Position numbers and translations under genes: made by a program
Notes under the pieces: generated by a model
What the model was told of the DNA's origin: nothing
The model's input: only the letters and a program-made list of their open reading frames with translations
The model's database searches: none
Shown: one piece after another, positions 8,903-16,768 of the stretch
Layout of the letters: each line of letters starts with the position of its first letter
How positions within the stretch are numbered: the first letter of the stretch is position 1
DNA from: Verrucomicrobiota bacterium
GTDB lineage: Bacteria > Verrucomicrobiota > Kiritimatiellia > JAAZAB01
Length of the DNA: 54,899 nucleotides
Direction of reading: 5' to 3'
Assembly (NCBI GenBank): GCA_018898455.1
Contig: JAHIJO010000041.1
Coordinates: forward strand, 1-54,899

Positions 8903-8961
8903 CCGGGATAAACCCGGCTCTACCAATGGAATGCATAAGGTAGAGCAGGCTTTACGCCTGC
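8901..8961. repeat. pair of hairpins with loops ATAAA and TTTAC
   Basis: AGCCGGG-ATAAA-CCCGGCT at 8901-8919 and GCAGGC-TTTAC-GCCTGC at 8945-8961 form two perfect stems. A second pair with the same loop cores but different stems lies at 27455-27497. The pair sits just before the ribosome site of the isomerase-like gene. Confidence 0.6.
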
Positions 8962-8975
8962 TATTTTCAGGAGAG
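8954..8975 (+). repeat. short dispersed repeat carrying a Shine-Dalgarno sequence, copy 1
   Basis: ACGCCTGCTATTTT followed by CAGGAGAG recurs at 36337-36359 with one extra T. Here its CAGGAGAG end is placed as the ribosome site of the gene starting at 8983. Confidence 0.55.
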
Positions 8976-8982
8976 ATGCGCC

Positions 8983-10464
8983 ATGATTAATATGCCGACC
9001 GTCAAGATGGGACTGGTGGCCGTCAGCCGGGATTGTTTCCCCGTCGAGTTAAGCCGCTCGCGCCTGCAGAAGGTTCTGGCAGAATGCCACAAGCAGAACG
9101 TCCACGTGATCCCGTGTAAAACGGTGATTCAGTCCGAGTCCGACGCCCTTAAGGCGGTGCGTGAAATGTCCGCCGCCGGGGTCAATGCCGTAACCATTTA
9201 TCTGGGCAATTTTGGCCCGGAAGGTCCGACCACCATCTTCGCCCAGCGTCTGGGTGTGCCGTTTATGCTGTGCGGGGCGGCCGAAGAGAGCAAGTCCGAC
9301 CTGATCGAAGGCCGCGGCGACGCATTCTGCGGTATGTTGAACGCCTCCCTGAACTGCGGACTGCGCCGGCTCCGCCCCTACATTCCCCCCAGGCCCGTGG
9401 GCCTGCCCGAGGAAATCAAGGACATGATTGCCGACTTCATGGATGTAGCCCGCGTGGTCGTGGGCCTGCGCGCCTTGAAAGTCTTTTCCTTCGGGCCGCG
9501 GCCCCAGGATTTTTACGCCTGCAACGCCCCGCTGGCACCCCTGGTCCGGCTGGGGATCGAGGTCATGGAAAATTCCGAATTGGATCTCCTGGAGTTGTTC
9601 CATTCGGCCGAAGGCATGAAGAAGGAGATCGCGGCGGTCGTGAAGGATATGACCAGGGAATTGGGCCCAGGAAATTGTTTCCCTCAAAAGCTGAAAGCCA
9701 TGGCCCAGTTCGAAGTGGCGCTCGCCGCGTTCTTCGAGGCCAACCTGGGATCCCGCCAATTCGGCGTTTTTGCCAACAAGTGCTGGCCCGCGTTTGAAAA
9801 GGCATTCGGGTTCGTCCCCTGCTACATCAACAGCCGCCTGACCGGGCGGGGCATCCCGGTGGCCTGCGAAGTGGATATCTACGGCGCGGTCTCGGAATAC
9901 GCCGCCCAGTTGGCGTCTTACAAGGCGGCTACCTTGCTCGATATCAACAACACGGTGCCCCACGATATCGAAATCAAGGATACCCAGGGCGCCAACCGGC
10001 AGGACCTGTTCATGGGCTTCCATTGCGGCAATACGCCCAGCGGTCACCTGTGCCCCGGCTTCGCCATGAGCTATCAGCTCATCATGCGGCGCCTGCTGGA
10101 ACCGACGACACGCCCCAACATCACTTGCGGAACGCTCGAAGGCCGGCTGAAGCCGGGTCCGGCGACTATCTTCCGCCTGCAGAGCGCGACCGACGGCAGT
10201 CTGCACGCCTATCTGGCCGAAGGCCATGTGCTGGACGCCGATCCCGCTTCCTTTGGCGGCATCGGCATTATTGGCGTACCGCATTTCGGCCGCTTCTACA
10301 GGCACATCCTGCTGGAGAAGCAGTTCCCGCATCACGCCGCCGTGGCATTCAATCATGCCGGCCGGGTACTCTACGATGCCGCCGGATTGTTGTCGGTGGC
10401 ACCGGCCTATACGCCGCGCAAGCCGGGCGACCTGTATCCTTCGGAAAATCCCTTCGCGAGTTAG
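8983..10464 (+). CDS. L-fucose/L-arabinose isomerase family protein
   Basis: A 493-residue protein of the fucose/arabinose isomerase superfamily, which interconverts aldoses and ketoses with a divalent metal. Likely metal ligands are the Glu in ACEVDIYGA, the Asp in LLDINNTVPHD and the His in MGFHCGNTPSGH, matching the Glu-Asp-His set of this superfamily. The N-terminal part (VKMGLVAVSRDCFPVELS) is a Rossmann-like domain. It is too divergent to name the sugar, and many PVC paralogs have no assigned substrate. AGGAGAG lies eight bases before ATG 8983. The 3' end touches an integrase fragment on the other strand, but the C-terminus looks complete. Confidence 0.83.
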   Translation: MINMPTVKMGLVAVSRDCFPVELSRSRLQKVLAECHKQNVHVIPCKTVIQSESDALKAVREMSAAGVNAVTIYLGNFGPEGPTTIFAQRLGVPFMLCGAAEESKSDLIEGRGDAFCGMLNASLNCGLRRLRPYIPPRPVGLPEEIKDMIADFMDVARVVVGLRALKVFSFGPRPQDFYACNAPLAPLVRLGIEVMENSELDLLELFHSAEGMKKEIAAVVKDMTRELGPGNCFPQKLKAMAQFEVALAAFFEANLGSRQFGVFANKCWPAFEKAFGFVPCYINSRLTGRGIPVACEVDIYGAVSEYAAQLASYKAATLLDINNTVPHDIEIKDTQGANRQDLFMGFHCGNTPSGHLCPGFAMSYQLIMRRLLEPTTRPNITCGTLEGRLKPGPATIFRLQSATDGSLHAYLAEGHVLDADPASFGGIGIIGVPHFGRFYRHILLEKQFPHHAAVAFNHAGRVLYDAAGLLSVAPAYTPRKPGDLYPSENPFAS

Positions 10465-10652
10465 GCAGGCACAAATAGGCGATATGAAGATTCAGTTGTG
10501 TTGGGATCACGGATGTTGATTTTGGGCGGAGCATGGGAAATTCCGGAGTAAAGCTCAACAGGCGTTATTCCTTTGATGCCCTGATGTGGCCGGAACTCAT
10601 GGTGCCAGGTGAAATAGAACCCAAGCTCATAGCGCATGTCAACTTGCCTCAA
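10461..10652 (-). pseudogene. integrase-core transposase C-terminal fragment
   Basis: The frame contains HHEFRPHQGIKGITPVELY, the typical C-terminal end of rve-type DDE transposases of the IS3/IS481 sort (final helix with xRPHxGLxGxTPxE). All upstream catalytic parts are absent. The fragment is wedged between the isomerase-like gene and a 5'-truncated gene on the plus strand, which suggests that this element caused the truncation before being mostly lost. Confidence 0.6.
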
Positions 10653-10660
10653 GGGGATTT

Positions 10661-11221
10661 GGCGGTCAGTCCCTTGCCGGCCGATCGGTCAAGCGTCCGG
10701 CGGTCAAATACGTTCAGGCCTACCTGCGCCAAGACTATGCAACCTGCATGACCATGATGGGGGGCGCCCTGGTCAACGCGCTGGGCGGAAAAATCACCGT
10801 TCTGGATCACTACCGCCGCACGGAAGAGGCGTTACAACAGCATATGATGAAATTGGAGGCCATGACGGTGGCCGTGCCGCGCGCGGTCGTCGCCCGCGGC
10901 CCCAAAGATCAGCTCGTTGTCATCCCAGAATAACACATTTTTACCGGCAAAGAGGGCAAATATATCTTGAATTCCTATCTGCTGGCCGTTTCAGAAAACA
11001 ACGATCAGTCATGGAATATGCTGGAAAAAGGCAACAGCTTTGCGCTGTTCAGGGACACGGTGACAGAACAAGCGGTGGTGGATATGGTCACGAAAAAGAG
11101 CCGGGAGCTGGGCGCCACCAAGACCACGGACTTGGTCTCACGCACCGACTCCACCGGCCTTCAGACACTGTTCACCATCTGGTATTACTCAGTCCAAGTT
11201 TCCGGCAACGCCGTGAAATAG
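10661..11221 (+). pseudogene. broken gene of unknown family (5' truncated, one in-frame stop)
   Basis: One reading frame runs from the edge of the integrase fragment to 11221, interrupted once by TAA at 10931-10933. The part before the stop reads LRQDYATCMTMMGGALVNAL and on to LVVIPE; the part after reads HIFTGKEGKYILNSYLLAVS and on to SVQVSGNAVK. The two halves are in the same frame, so a single nonsense mutation separates them. The second half looks like an alpha/beta domain ending in a strand-rich tail, as in small lipoprotein domains, but I do not recognise it. It has no start codon of its own. Confidence 0.5.
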
Positions 11222-11250
11222 ATGGTTTCGGAGGATGGATACCGGCCGAC

Positions 11251-11808
11251 TCAACGCCGTTTCCATTGCGAACGGGCGCTTCCGACCTCATCGATCAACT
11301 CTTTCAATTGGGCGTCATTCCTGCCGATCTCTTCCAACGGTTGGGAGGAGGCGTCGATGGCAATGATCTTGACGCCATCAATGATCCGGACGATATAGCC
11401 TTCGACCTTATCACCTTCCTTGCGCGTGAAACTGTGCATCGGAAAATTGGCGATCCTGACCGAAAGATCCTCCGATTCCTTGGTGAGTTTTACGACTCCC
11501 ATGGGTATCAGGTCCACCAGCGAGGAGCCGGAATCGAAAACCCATAATTTTTTTCTATCCAACGACTTGGCCACAAAATACCATTCCAGCGTCACGGAAT
11601 CGTTCGAGGCCGCCATGTTTTTGATTTCGATCTCCAGAACCATCTGTTTGGAGACCTTCTTACCGGAACCTCCCCAACGGTTTTGCCAGTTCGTTTTGGT
11701 GGCCGACTCCATTGGCTTTCGGCTGACCTTGAAAAGGATCTGGTGATTCTGAGCCGGAACCGACCCCGCGATTAAGCCCATCAACAGGCCGGCGATGATT
11801 GTTTTCAT
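11251..11808 (-). CDS. secreted hypothetical protein
   Basis: A 185-residue exported protein of unknown function. It begins with a signal peptide (MKTIIAGLLMGLIAGSVPAQ, cleavage after Ala-Gln) followed by a beta-rich body with segments such as VLEIEIKNM and TLEWYFVAKS. This pattern suggests an immunoglobulin-like or similar beta-sandwich domain. I start at 11808, where GAGGTG lies six bases upstream; an in-frame ATG at 11820 would place this ribosome site inside the gene. It ends 29 bp from the broken plus-strand gene. I know no named family for it. Confidence 0.65.
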   Translation of the reverse strand: MKTIIAGLLMGLIAGSVPAQNHQILFKVSRKPMESATKTNWQNRWGGSGKKVSKQMVLEIEIKNMAASNDSVTLEWYFVAKSLDRKKLWVFDSGSSLVDLIPMGVVKLTKESEDLSVRIANFPMHSFTRKEGDKVEGYIVRIIDGVKIIAIDASSQPLEEIGRNDAQLKELIDEVGSARSQWKRR

Positions 11809-11915
11809 AACGCACCTCATTTTTCATAATAAAACTGCACCTTGCGATTCAAACGAACATAGGAGGAGTTAATTCAAGTATAACGAATACCAAGCGCTAT
11901 TATTGTAACAATATA

Positions 11916-13076
11916 TTACCCGCCGAGTTCGATACAGCGTTTACGGTAATAAAGGTAATTCTGATAGCTGGTTTCCTCCGGCACACCGTGATCGCAGGTT
12001 GGAATATAGCCGCCACGCCGGCGCATGACGGGGAGAATGGCCTCCAGGTGCCGGTCAATGGCCGGCGGACCCAGCGCGATAATGCGTTTGTCGATACCGC
12101 CGAAAAGCGCAAGATCCGGATACTTCCGCCCAATGGCCACGACATCGCACCCGCTGGCCACCTCGAAGGGGCTCATGACATCCAGGCCGATGGCCTCCTG
12201 ATATAACTGGATCACGGACTCGGCGGCGCCGTCGGTATCCACGTGCACATAGAGGTGCCGCACCCTGTCAAGCTGACGCGCTTTCACGTTGCGGATCAAC
12301 TGCTGATAATAGGGAAAGATGAACTCCTTGATCATTTCCGGCGAGATCAAGGACCCATGGTTGTAGCAGATATCCTCGTCCAGGAAAAACTCGTCGAGCG
12401 TGACCGACTGCTGATGGCGCGTGATGACGGCATCCGCCAGCCGGAGCCAAACGGCCATACAGTCATGGATGACCTCCGGCATATCGTACACCGCGTACAG
12501 CAAACCTTCCGGGCCGATGAGACTGCGTAGATACATGTAGCCGCCGATCAGGTGCTGGCTGATCATCAGCCCGCAGCCGGCGGCGGCTTGTGCTTCCTGT
12601 ACGCGTTTACCCAGATCGGCATAACGCTCGGGCGAGTCCGGATTGAGCCGCCACTTGACATTTTCCTCCCAGGACTTCCTATCCGTGACCGGATGGACAA
12701 GGTATTCCGGCATGAACCCGCTCCGGCGCCCTTTGAAGAACAACACCTGGCGTCCGGCGGCATCCTGGACCACTTCGCACTCGCCCCGGTCCTCGATCAT
12801 ACGCACCTCGAAGGCAGGGGTGAAGGCGGCCTCGCACCCGCCCAACTGGCCCAGCGCAAAATTGCCCGGCGCATCGAAATAAAATAATTCGGCCATAGGC
12901 ACGTCCTGGGGCATACCTTCCCGCTTCCAACGCTCCAGGGAATAGAAGCCGAATTCCCTGCGGAACAGCGGGATCCCCGGCGTACGGGCATAAGCATCCC
13001 GCAGTTTGCGCGCGCTTTCATCCATCTTTTCCCGCGGCGCCATGCCGTGAATGCCGTCCGTTAATTGTTTTTTCAT
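11916..13076 (-). CDS. uroporphyrinogen-decarboxylase-like protein (UROD family, non-heme type)
   Basis: A 386-residue TIM-barrel protein of the UroD/MtaA/CmuA superfamily. Features that fit: an N-terminal PREKMDESARKLRDA helix, the segment ISQHLIGGYMYLRSLIGPEG, a FFLDEDICYNHGSLISPEM block and the C-terminal LFGGIDKRII followed by GGYIPTCDHGVPEETSY, the stretch that in such proteins lies near the metal or corrinoid site. Members of this kind are abundant in PVC genomes and are not heme enzymes; many are thought to be methyltransferases or have unknown roles. It is divergent from the zinc dehydrogenase cluster and may share its control region. Confidence 0.8.
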   Translation of the reverse strand: MKKQLTDGIHGMAPREKMDESARKLRDAYARTPGIPLFRREFGFYSLERWKREGMPQDVPMAELFYFDAPGNFALGQLGGCEAAFTPAFEVRMIEDRGECEVVQDAAGRQVLFFKGRRSGFMPEYLVHPVTDRKSWEENVKWRLNPDSPERYADLGKRVQEAQAAAGCGLMISQHLIGGYMYLRSLIGPEGLLYAVYDMPEVIHDCMAVWLRLADAVITRHQQSVTLDEFFLDEDICYNHGSLISPEMIKEFIFPYYQQLIRNVKARQLDRVRHLYVHVDTDGAAESVIQLYQEAIGLDVMSPFEVASGCDVVAIGRKYPDLALFGGIDKRIIALGPPAIDRHLEAILPVMRRRGGYIPTCDHGVPEETSYQNYLYYRKRCIELGG

Positions 13077-13106
13077 GGTTCGAGCATGATAGCTGAAACA
13101 AAGACG

Positions 13107-13137
13107 TTGACAAGCGATTCAAGACTCGGTTGATAAT
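13107..13137 (+). promoter_or_regulatory. candidate promoter for the zinc dehydrogenase cluster
   Basis: TTGACA at 13107-13112 and GATAAT at 13132-13137, 19 bases apart, lie in the divergent gap between the UroD-like gene and the dehydrogenase. The spacing is longer than ideal, so confidence is low. Confidence 0.3.
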
Positions 13138-13214
13138 AATTCTTGCAATTCTCCAAAAAACAACAATCCTGCAATGTATTTGGATGGCAAACCGGGAAAG
13201 GAGACGTCCCACCG

Positions 13215-14240
13215 ATGCAGGCTCTAGTCAAATTTGCGGCCGGCAACGGCAGCATGGAACTGCGCGAAGTGCCTGAACCCGCGCCCGGCCCGGGCGAAGT
13301 GAAAATCACGGTCAAAGCCGCTTCGATCTGCGGATCCGATCTGCATATCCGCCGGGGCGATATTGGCATCCCGATGCGGTTTCCCGTCATTCCCGGGCAT
13401 GAATTCGCCGGCATCGTAGCCGCAACGGGACCCGGGGTCGCCGAACTCCAACCCGGCGACCGTGTGACCGGCGAAAACACGCGATCCAGTTGCGGCGCCT
13501 GCCCGCAATGCGCCACCGGCAGTTACAACTTGTGCCGACAACGGCTGGCAACCGGGTATGCCTTCGACGGCGCCTTCGCGCCCTGCGTCGTGGTGCCCGC
13601 CCTGCGGGTTCACCGGATTCCGGACAAGGTGGATTTCCGCGCCGCCGCCCTGACCGATCCGTCCGCCTGTGCTTATCATGCGGTGCAGGAACTGACCCGG
13701 ATCCAAGCCGGCGACGTCGTGCTGATCACGGGACCCGGCCCCATGGGCCTGTTCTGTCTGCAATACGCCAAGGCCAACGGGGCCATGGTTATTCTCGTAG
13801 GCGCGCCACGGGACACCCACCGCCTCGAACTAGGCAAACAACTGGGAGCCGACTATGCCCTGTCCGGAGACGGCGCGGAGGCCGCCATCGAGATGCTGAC
13901 CCGGGGACAGGGCGTGGATGTGGTCCTCGAATGTTCCGGCGCCGAGGCGGCGGCCCAACTCGGCCTGAAACAGATTCGCCGGGAGGGCCGTTACACGCAG
14001 ATCGGCATTTTCGGAAAACCCGTCCGCTTGGATCTCGACCAGGTTCTTTACAAGGAAATCCGTCTCATCGGATCCTTCAGCCAGAAATATATCGGCTGGG
14101 AAAAGGCCCTGGAACTGTGCGCCCTGGGTAAAATCCAAGTAGCCCCCCTGATTACCCACCGGTTTCCGCTGGCGGATTGGGAAAAAGCTTTCGACTTGTT
14201 CGAACGCGGGGAAGCCGTTAAGGTGGTATTTGATTTTTAA
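13215..14240 (+). CDS. zinc-dependent alcohol dehydrogenase, threonine/sorbitol dehydrogenase type
   Basis: A medium-chain dehydrogenase of 341 residues, the length of E. coli threonine 3-dehydrogenase. Catalytic zinc ligands are Cys39, His62 and Glu63; the structural zinc lobe has Cys93, Cys96, Cys99 and Cys107; the Rossmann motif is LITGPGPMGLFCLQYAK. Start at ATG 13215 with GGAGA upstream; the frame opens at 13143 but without homology. Sequence alone does not separate threonine from polyol dehydrogenases. The presence of Kbl three genes downstream favours a threonine or aminoalcohol substrate yielding an aminoketone, but a sugar-acid role with the epimerase-like neighbour is also possible. 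Confidence 0.82.
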   Translation: MQALVKFAAGNGSMELREVPEPAPGPGEVKITVKAASICGSDLHIRRGDIGIPMRFPVIPGHEFAGIVAATGPGVAELQPGDRVTGENTRSSCGACPQCATGSYNLCRQRLATGYAFDGAFAPCVVVPALRVHRIPDKVDFRAAALTDPSACAYHAVQELTRIQAGDVVLITGPGPMGLFCLQYAKANGAMVILVGAPRDTHRLELGKQLGADYALSGDGAEAAIEMLTRGQGVDVVLECSGAEAAAQLGLKQIRREGRYTQIGIFGKPVRLDLDQVLYKEIRLIGSFSQKYIGWEKALELCALGKIQVAPLITHRFPLADWEKAFDLFERGEAVKVVFDF

Positions 14241-14282
14241 TAAATGCGCAACGAATCATATCCAATAAAAGAAAGGTAACGT

Positions 14283-15113
14283 ATGAAAAAATCCGTCTGT
14301 CATTATAGTTTCCATCGAACCTGGACTGCTGAAAAATGGACCTGCGAGCGGCTGGCGGAGGAAGTCAAAATATTGGGGGTTGAAGGGATCGATTTTCATG
14401 CCGGATTACTGGGCGCCGTCGAAGAAGCTCCCGGCAAAATACGAGCGGCTCTCGGCAAAACCGGGTTAACTCTATCCGGGCTTTCGATGTCCAATAATTT
14501 CAACCAGAGTGACCCGGCTCTCCTTAAAAACCAGATTGATACCGTCAAAAGATGGCTGCAGGTGGCCGCGGAAGTCAAAGCTCCCGTATCCCGTATTTTC
14601 GGCGGGCATATCCAGGACCGAAGCAATCCAGTTGAGTTACGCCAGGGGTTTGATCGGATCATCGCGGCCCTCGGGGAATTGGTCCAGGAAGCCGAGAAAC
14701 TTGGAGTTATTCTTGCCTTGGAAAACCACGGCGGATTGCCTTGCACGGGCGAAGAACAAGTGGAGGTCATCAAAAAAATAAATTCCAAATACCTCCGGGC
14801 TACCATCGATGTAGGCAACTATCTCCAAGGGGGACAGGAGGGGCACGTGGGAACAACAATTGCCGCCCCGTTTGCCGCTTATGTCCATTTCAAAGACTTC
14901 CGGAAGAAACCTGCGAGCAAAACCGGGAGTCGCTGGGACTTGGAGTCATGCACGGTCGGGCAAGGGGACATTCAACATCGCCAATGTCTGGAAGTCCTGA
15001 AAAAGGCGGGCTATAACGGATTTATCGCTCTGGAATACGAAGGAGCGGATGACGAAAAAATCGGCATCCCACAAAGCCTGGCTTACATGAACACCATTAT
15101 GCTGAATTTGTAA
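14283..15113 (+). CDS. sugar phosphate isomerase/epimerase family protein
   Basis: A 276-residue xylose-isomerase-like TIM barrel (AP endonuclease 2 superfamily). The divalent metal site is readable: Glu in LALENHGG, Asp in ATIDVGNY, His in YVHFKDF and Glu in IALEYEG. Such enzymes isomerise or epimerise sugars, ketoacids or inositol derivatives. The specific substrate is unknown. It sits 42 bp after the dehydrogenase with AAAGG before the ATG and is likely co-transcribed. A dehydrogenase plus such an isomerase is a common pair in sugar and inositol breakdown, which competes with the threonine reading of the cluster. Confidence 0.85.
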   Translation: MKKSVCHYSFHRTWTAEKWTCERLAEEVKILGVEGIDFHAGLLGAVEEAPGKIRAALGKTGLTLSGLSMSNNFNQSDPALLKNQIDTVKRWLQVAAEVKAPVSRIFGGHIQDRSNPVELRQGFDRIIAALGELVQEAEKLGVILALENHGGLPCTGEEQVEVIKKINSKYLRATIDVGNYLQGGQEGHVGTTIAAPFAAYVHFKDFRKKPASKTGSRWDLESCTVGQGDIQHRQCLEVLKKAGYNGFIALEYEGADDEKIGIPQSLAYMNTIMLNL

Positions 15114-15165
15114 TGCCAAGTTATTCCTCAGAAAGGGTAATACCCATGAATAACAAGGATTAACT

Positions 15166-15546
15166 ATGAGCAAGACCATGGTAAAGACGGACCAGGCGCC
15201 GGTGCCGGTAGCCCGCTATTCGCAGGGCCTTCGGATCGGCAATACGCTGTATGTCCAGGGCGTAATCGCGCTGGACCCGAATACCAAAAAGATGATCGAA
15301 GGCCCGATCGACGTCCAGACGGAGCGGATCTTCATCAGCATCAAGGCGATCCTCGAAGCGGGCGGCATGAATATGGCGGATGTCATCAAGGTGACGGCAT
15401 TCCTGGCGAACCTGGAGGATTATCCGGCCTTCAACGCCGTGTACAACCGCGTATTCAGCGCGGACCCCCCGCCGGTACGCACCACGGTCCAGGCCCGGCC
15501 GCCGCTGGGCGCCCTGGTGGAAGTCGAGGTCATCGCAGCAATATAG
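15166..15546 (+). CDS. RidA family protein (YjgF/UK114)
   Basis: A 126-residue small trimeric protein that hydrolyses reactive enamines and imines such as 2-aminoacrylate. The key Arg105 (PVRTTVQA) lies at the canonical position, and the N-terminal [17 protein letters not shown] and central [11 protein letters not shown] motifs are intact, so it is expected to be an active deaminase rather than one of the inactive subfamilies. AAGGA precedes the ATG. Its place between a dehydrogenase and Kbl suggests it removes imine or enamine by-products of a PLP pathway, which is inference. Confidence 0.92.
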   Translation: MSKTMVKTDQAPVPVARYSQGLRIGNTLYVQGVIALDPNTKKMIEGPIDVQTERIFISIKAILEAGGMNMADVIKVTAFLANLEDYPAFNAVYNRVFSADPPPVRTTVQARPPLGALVEVEVIAAI

Positions 15547-15574
15547 AAATGCGGCAAAGAAAGAAACACCCTGC

Positions 15575-16768
15575 ATGTACGGCGACTTTCAAAAGAAAGT
15601 GACGACAACACTGGCCGAGATCGAAAAGGCGGGACTGACCAAGGAAGAGCGCGTCATTTTGTCCGCGCAGTCCGCGCGGATCAAGACCCAAGCCGGGACC
15701 ATGCTGAACTTCTGCGCCAATAATTATCTCGGCCTCGCCAACGATCCGCGGCTGGTCCAGGCAGCCGTCGCAGGTTTGCAGAAATACGGATTCGGCATGG
15801 CCAGCGTGCGTTTCATCTGCGGCACCCTGGACATTCACAAGGCATTGGAAAGCTGCATCGCCCGCTTTCTGGGCATGGAGGATGCCCTTCTCTATTCCTC
15901 CTGTTTCGACGCCAACGGCGGCCTGTTCGAAACCCTGCTGGGCGAAGATGACGCCATCATATCCGATTCGCTGAACCATGCTTCCATTATCGACGGCGTC
16001 CGTTTGTGTAAAGCTAAACGGTTTCGCTACGCCAACAATGATATGGCGGACCTGGAAACCCAACTGAAAGCGGCCGATGCCCAGGGCGTCAAAACCAAGC
16101 TGATCGCGACCGATGGTGTGTTCTCCATGGATGGGATCATCGCCAACCTGAAAGGCATCTGCGATCTGGCTGAGACCTACAGCGCGCTGGTCATGGTGGA
16201 TGACTCCCACGCCACGGGGTTCCTCGGCAAAACGGGCCGGGGCAGTCAGGAATACCGCGCCGTCATGGGCCGGGTGGACATCATCACCTCCACGCTGGGC
16301 AAAGCGCTCGGCGGCGCCGCGGGCGGCTTTACCGCTTCGCGCCGGGAGATTATCAAGCTGCTGCGCCAGCGCAGCCGCCCCTATCTTTTCAGCAACACCC
16401 TGGCCCCAGTCATTGCCTATACCACGCTGAAAGCGATCGAGATCGTCGAGGCCGGTGATGAACTGCGCGCCCGCTTGTTCCGGAACTGCGCGCTGTTCCG
16501 GTCGGAAATGGAAAAACGCGGATTCACGACGCGCGGCGCAGACCATCCCATCATTCCCATCATGCTGGGCGACGCCAAGCTGGCGACTCACATGGCAGGC
16601 GACCTGCTGGCCGAGGGCATTTACGTTATCGGTTTCAGCTATCCGGTGGTCGCCCAGGGACAGGCACGCATTCGTGTCCAGCTCAGCGCGGCCCACACGG
16701 AAGAGGACGTTCGCACCGCCATCGCCGCCTTTGAAACCGTGGGTAAAAAACATGGAGTCCTGACTTAA
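15575..16768 (+). CDS. kbl: glycine C-acetyltransferase (2-amino-3-ketobutyrate CoA ligase)
   Basis: A PLP enzyme of the alpha-oxoamine synthase family, 397 residues against 398 in E. coli Kbl. PLP lysine is Lys243 in STLGKALGG; other hallmarks are [35 protein letters not shown] and [11 protein letters not shown]. The SVRFICGT segment is typical of Kbl rather than of BioF or ALAS. It splits 2-amino-3-ketobutyrate with CoA into glycine and acetyl-CoA, the second step of threonine breakdown. The stop TAA overlaps the next ATG by one base, so the following acyltransferase-like gene is translationally coupled. Confidence 0.9.
   Translation: MYGDFQKKVTTTLAEIEKAGLTKEERVILSAQSARIKTQAGTMLNFCANNYLGLANDPRLVQAAVAGLQKYGFGMASVRFICGTLDIHKALESCIARFLGMEDALLYSSCFDANGGLFETLLGEDDAIISDSLNHASIIDGVRLCKAKRFRYANNDMADLETQLKAADAQGVKTKLIATDGVFSMDGIIANLKGICDLAETYSALVMVDDSHATGFLGKTGRGSQEYRAVMGRVDIITSTLGKALGGAAGGFTASRREIIKLLRQRSRPYLFSNTLAPVIAYTTLKAIEIVEAGDELRARLFRNCALFRSEMEKRGFTTRGADHPIIPIMLGDAKLATHMAGDLLAEGIYVIGFSYPVVAQGQARIRVQLSAAHTEEDVRTAIAAFETVGKKHGVLT

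Noticed and set aside
9049-10356. A 435-codon frame on the minus strand
   Set aside because: Antisense shadow of the isomerase-like gene; composition is rich in His, Gln and Gly with no recognisable domain.
10636-11547. A 303-codon plus-strand frame
   Set aside because: It crosses from the broken gene into the antisense of the secreted protein at 11251-11808 and shows no domain; the neighbouring frame gives the more protein-like sequence.
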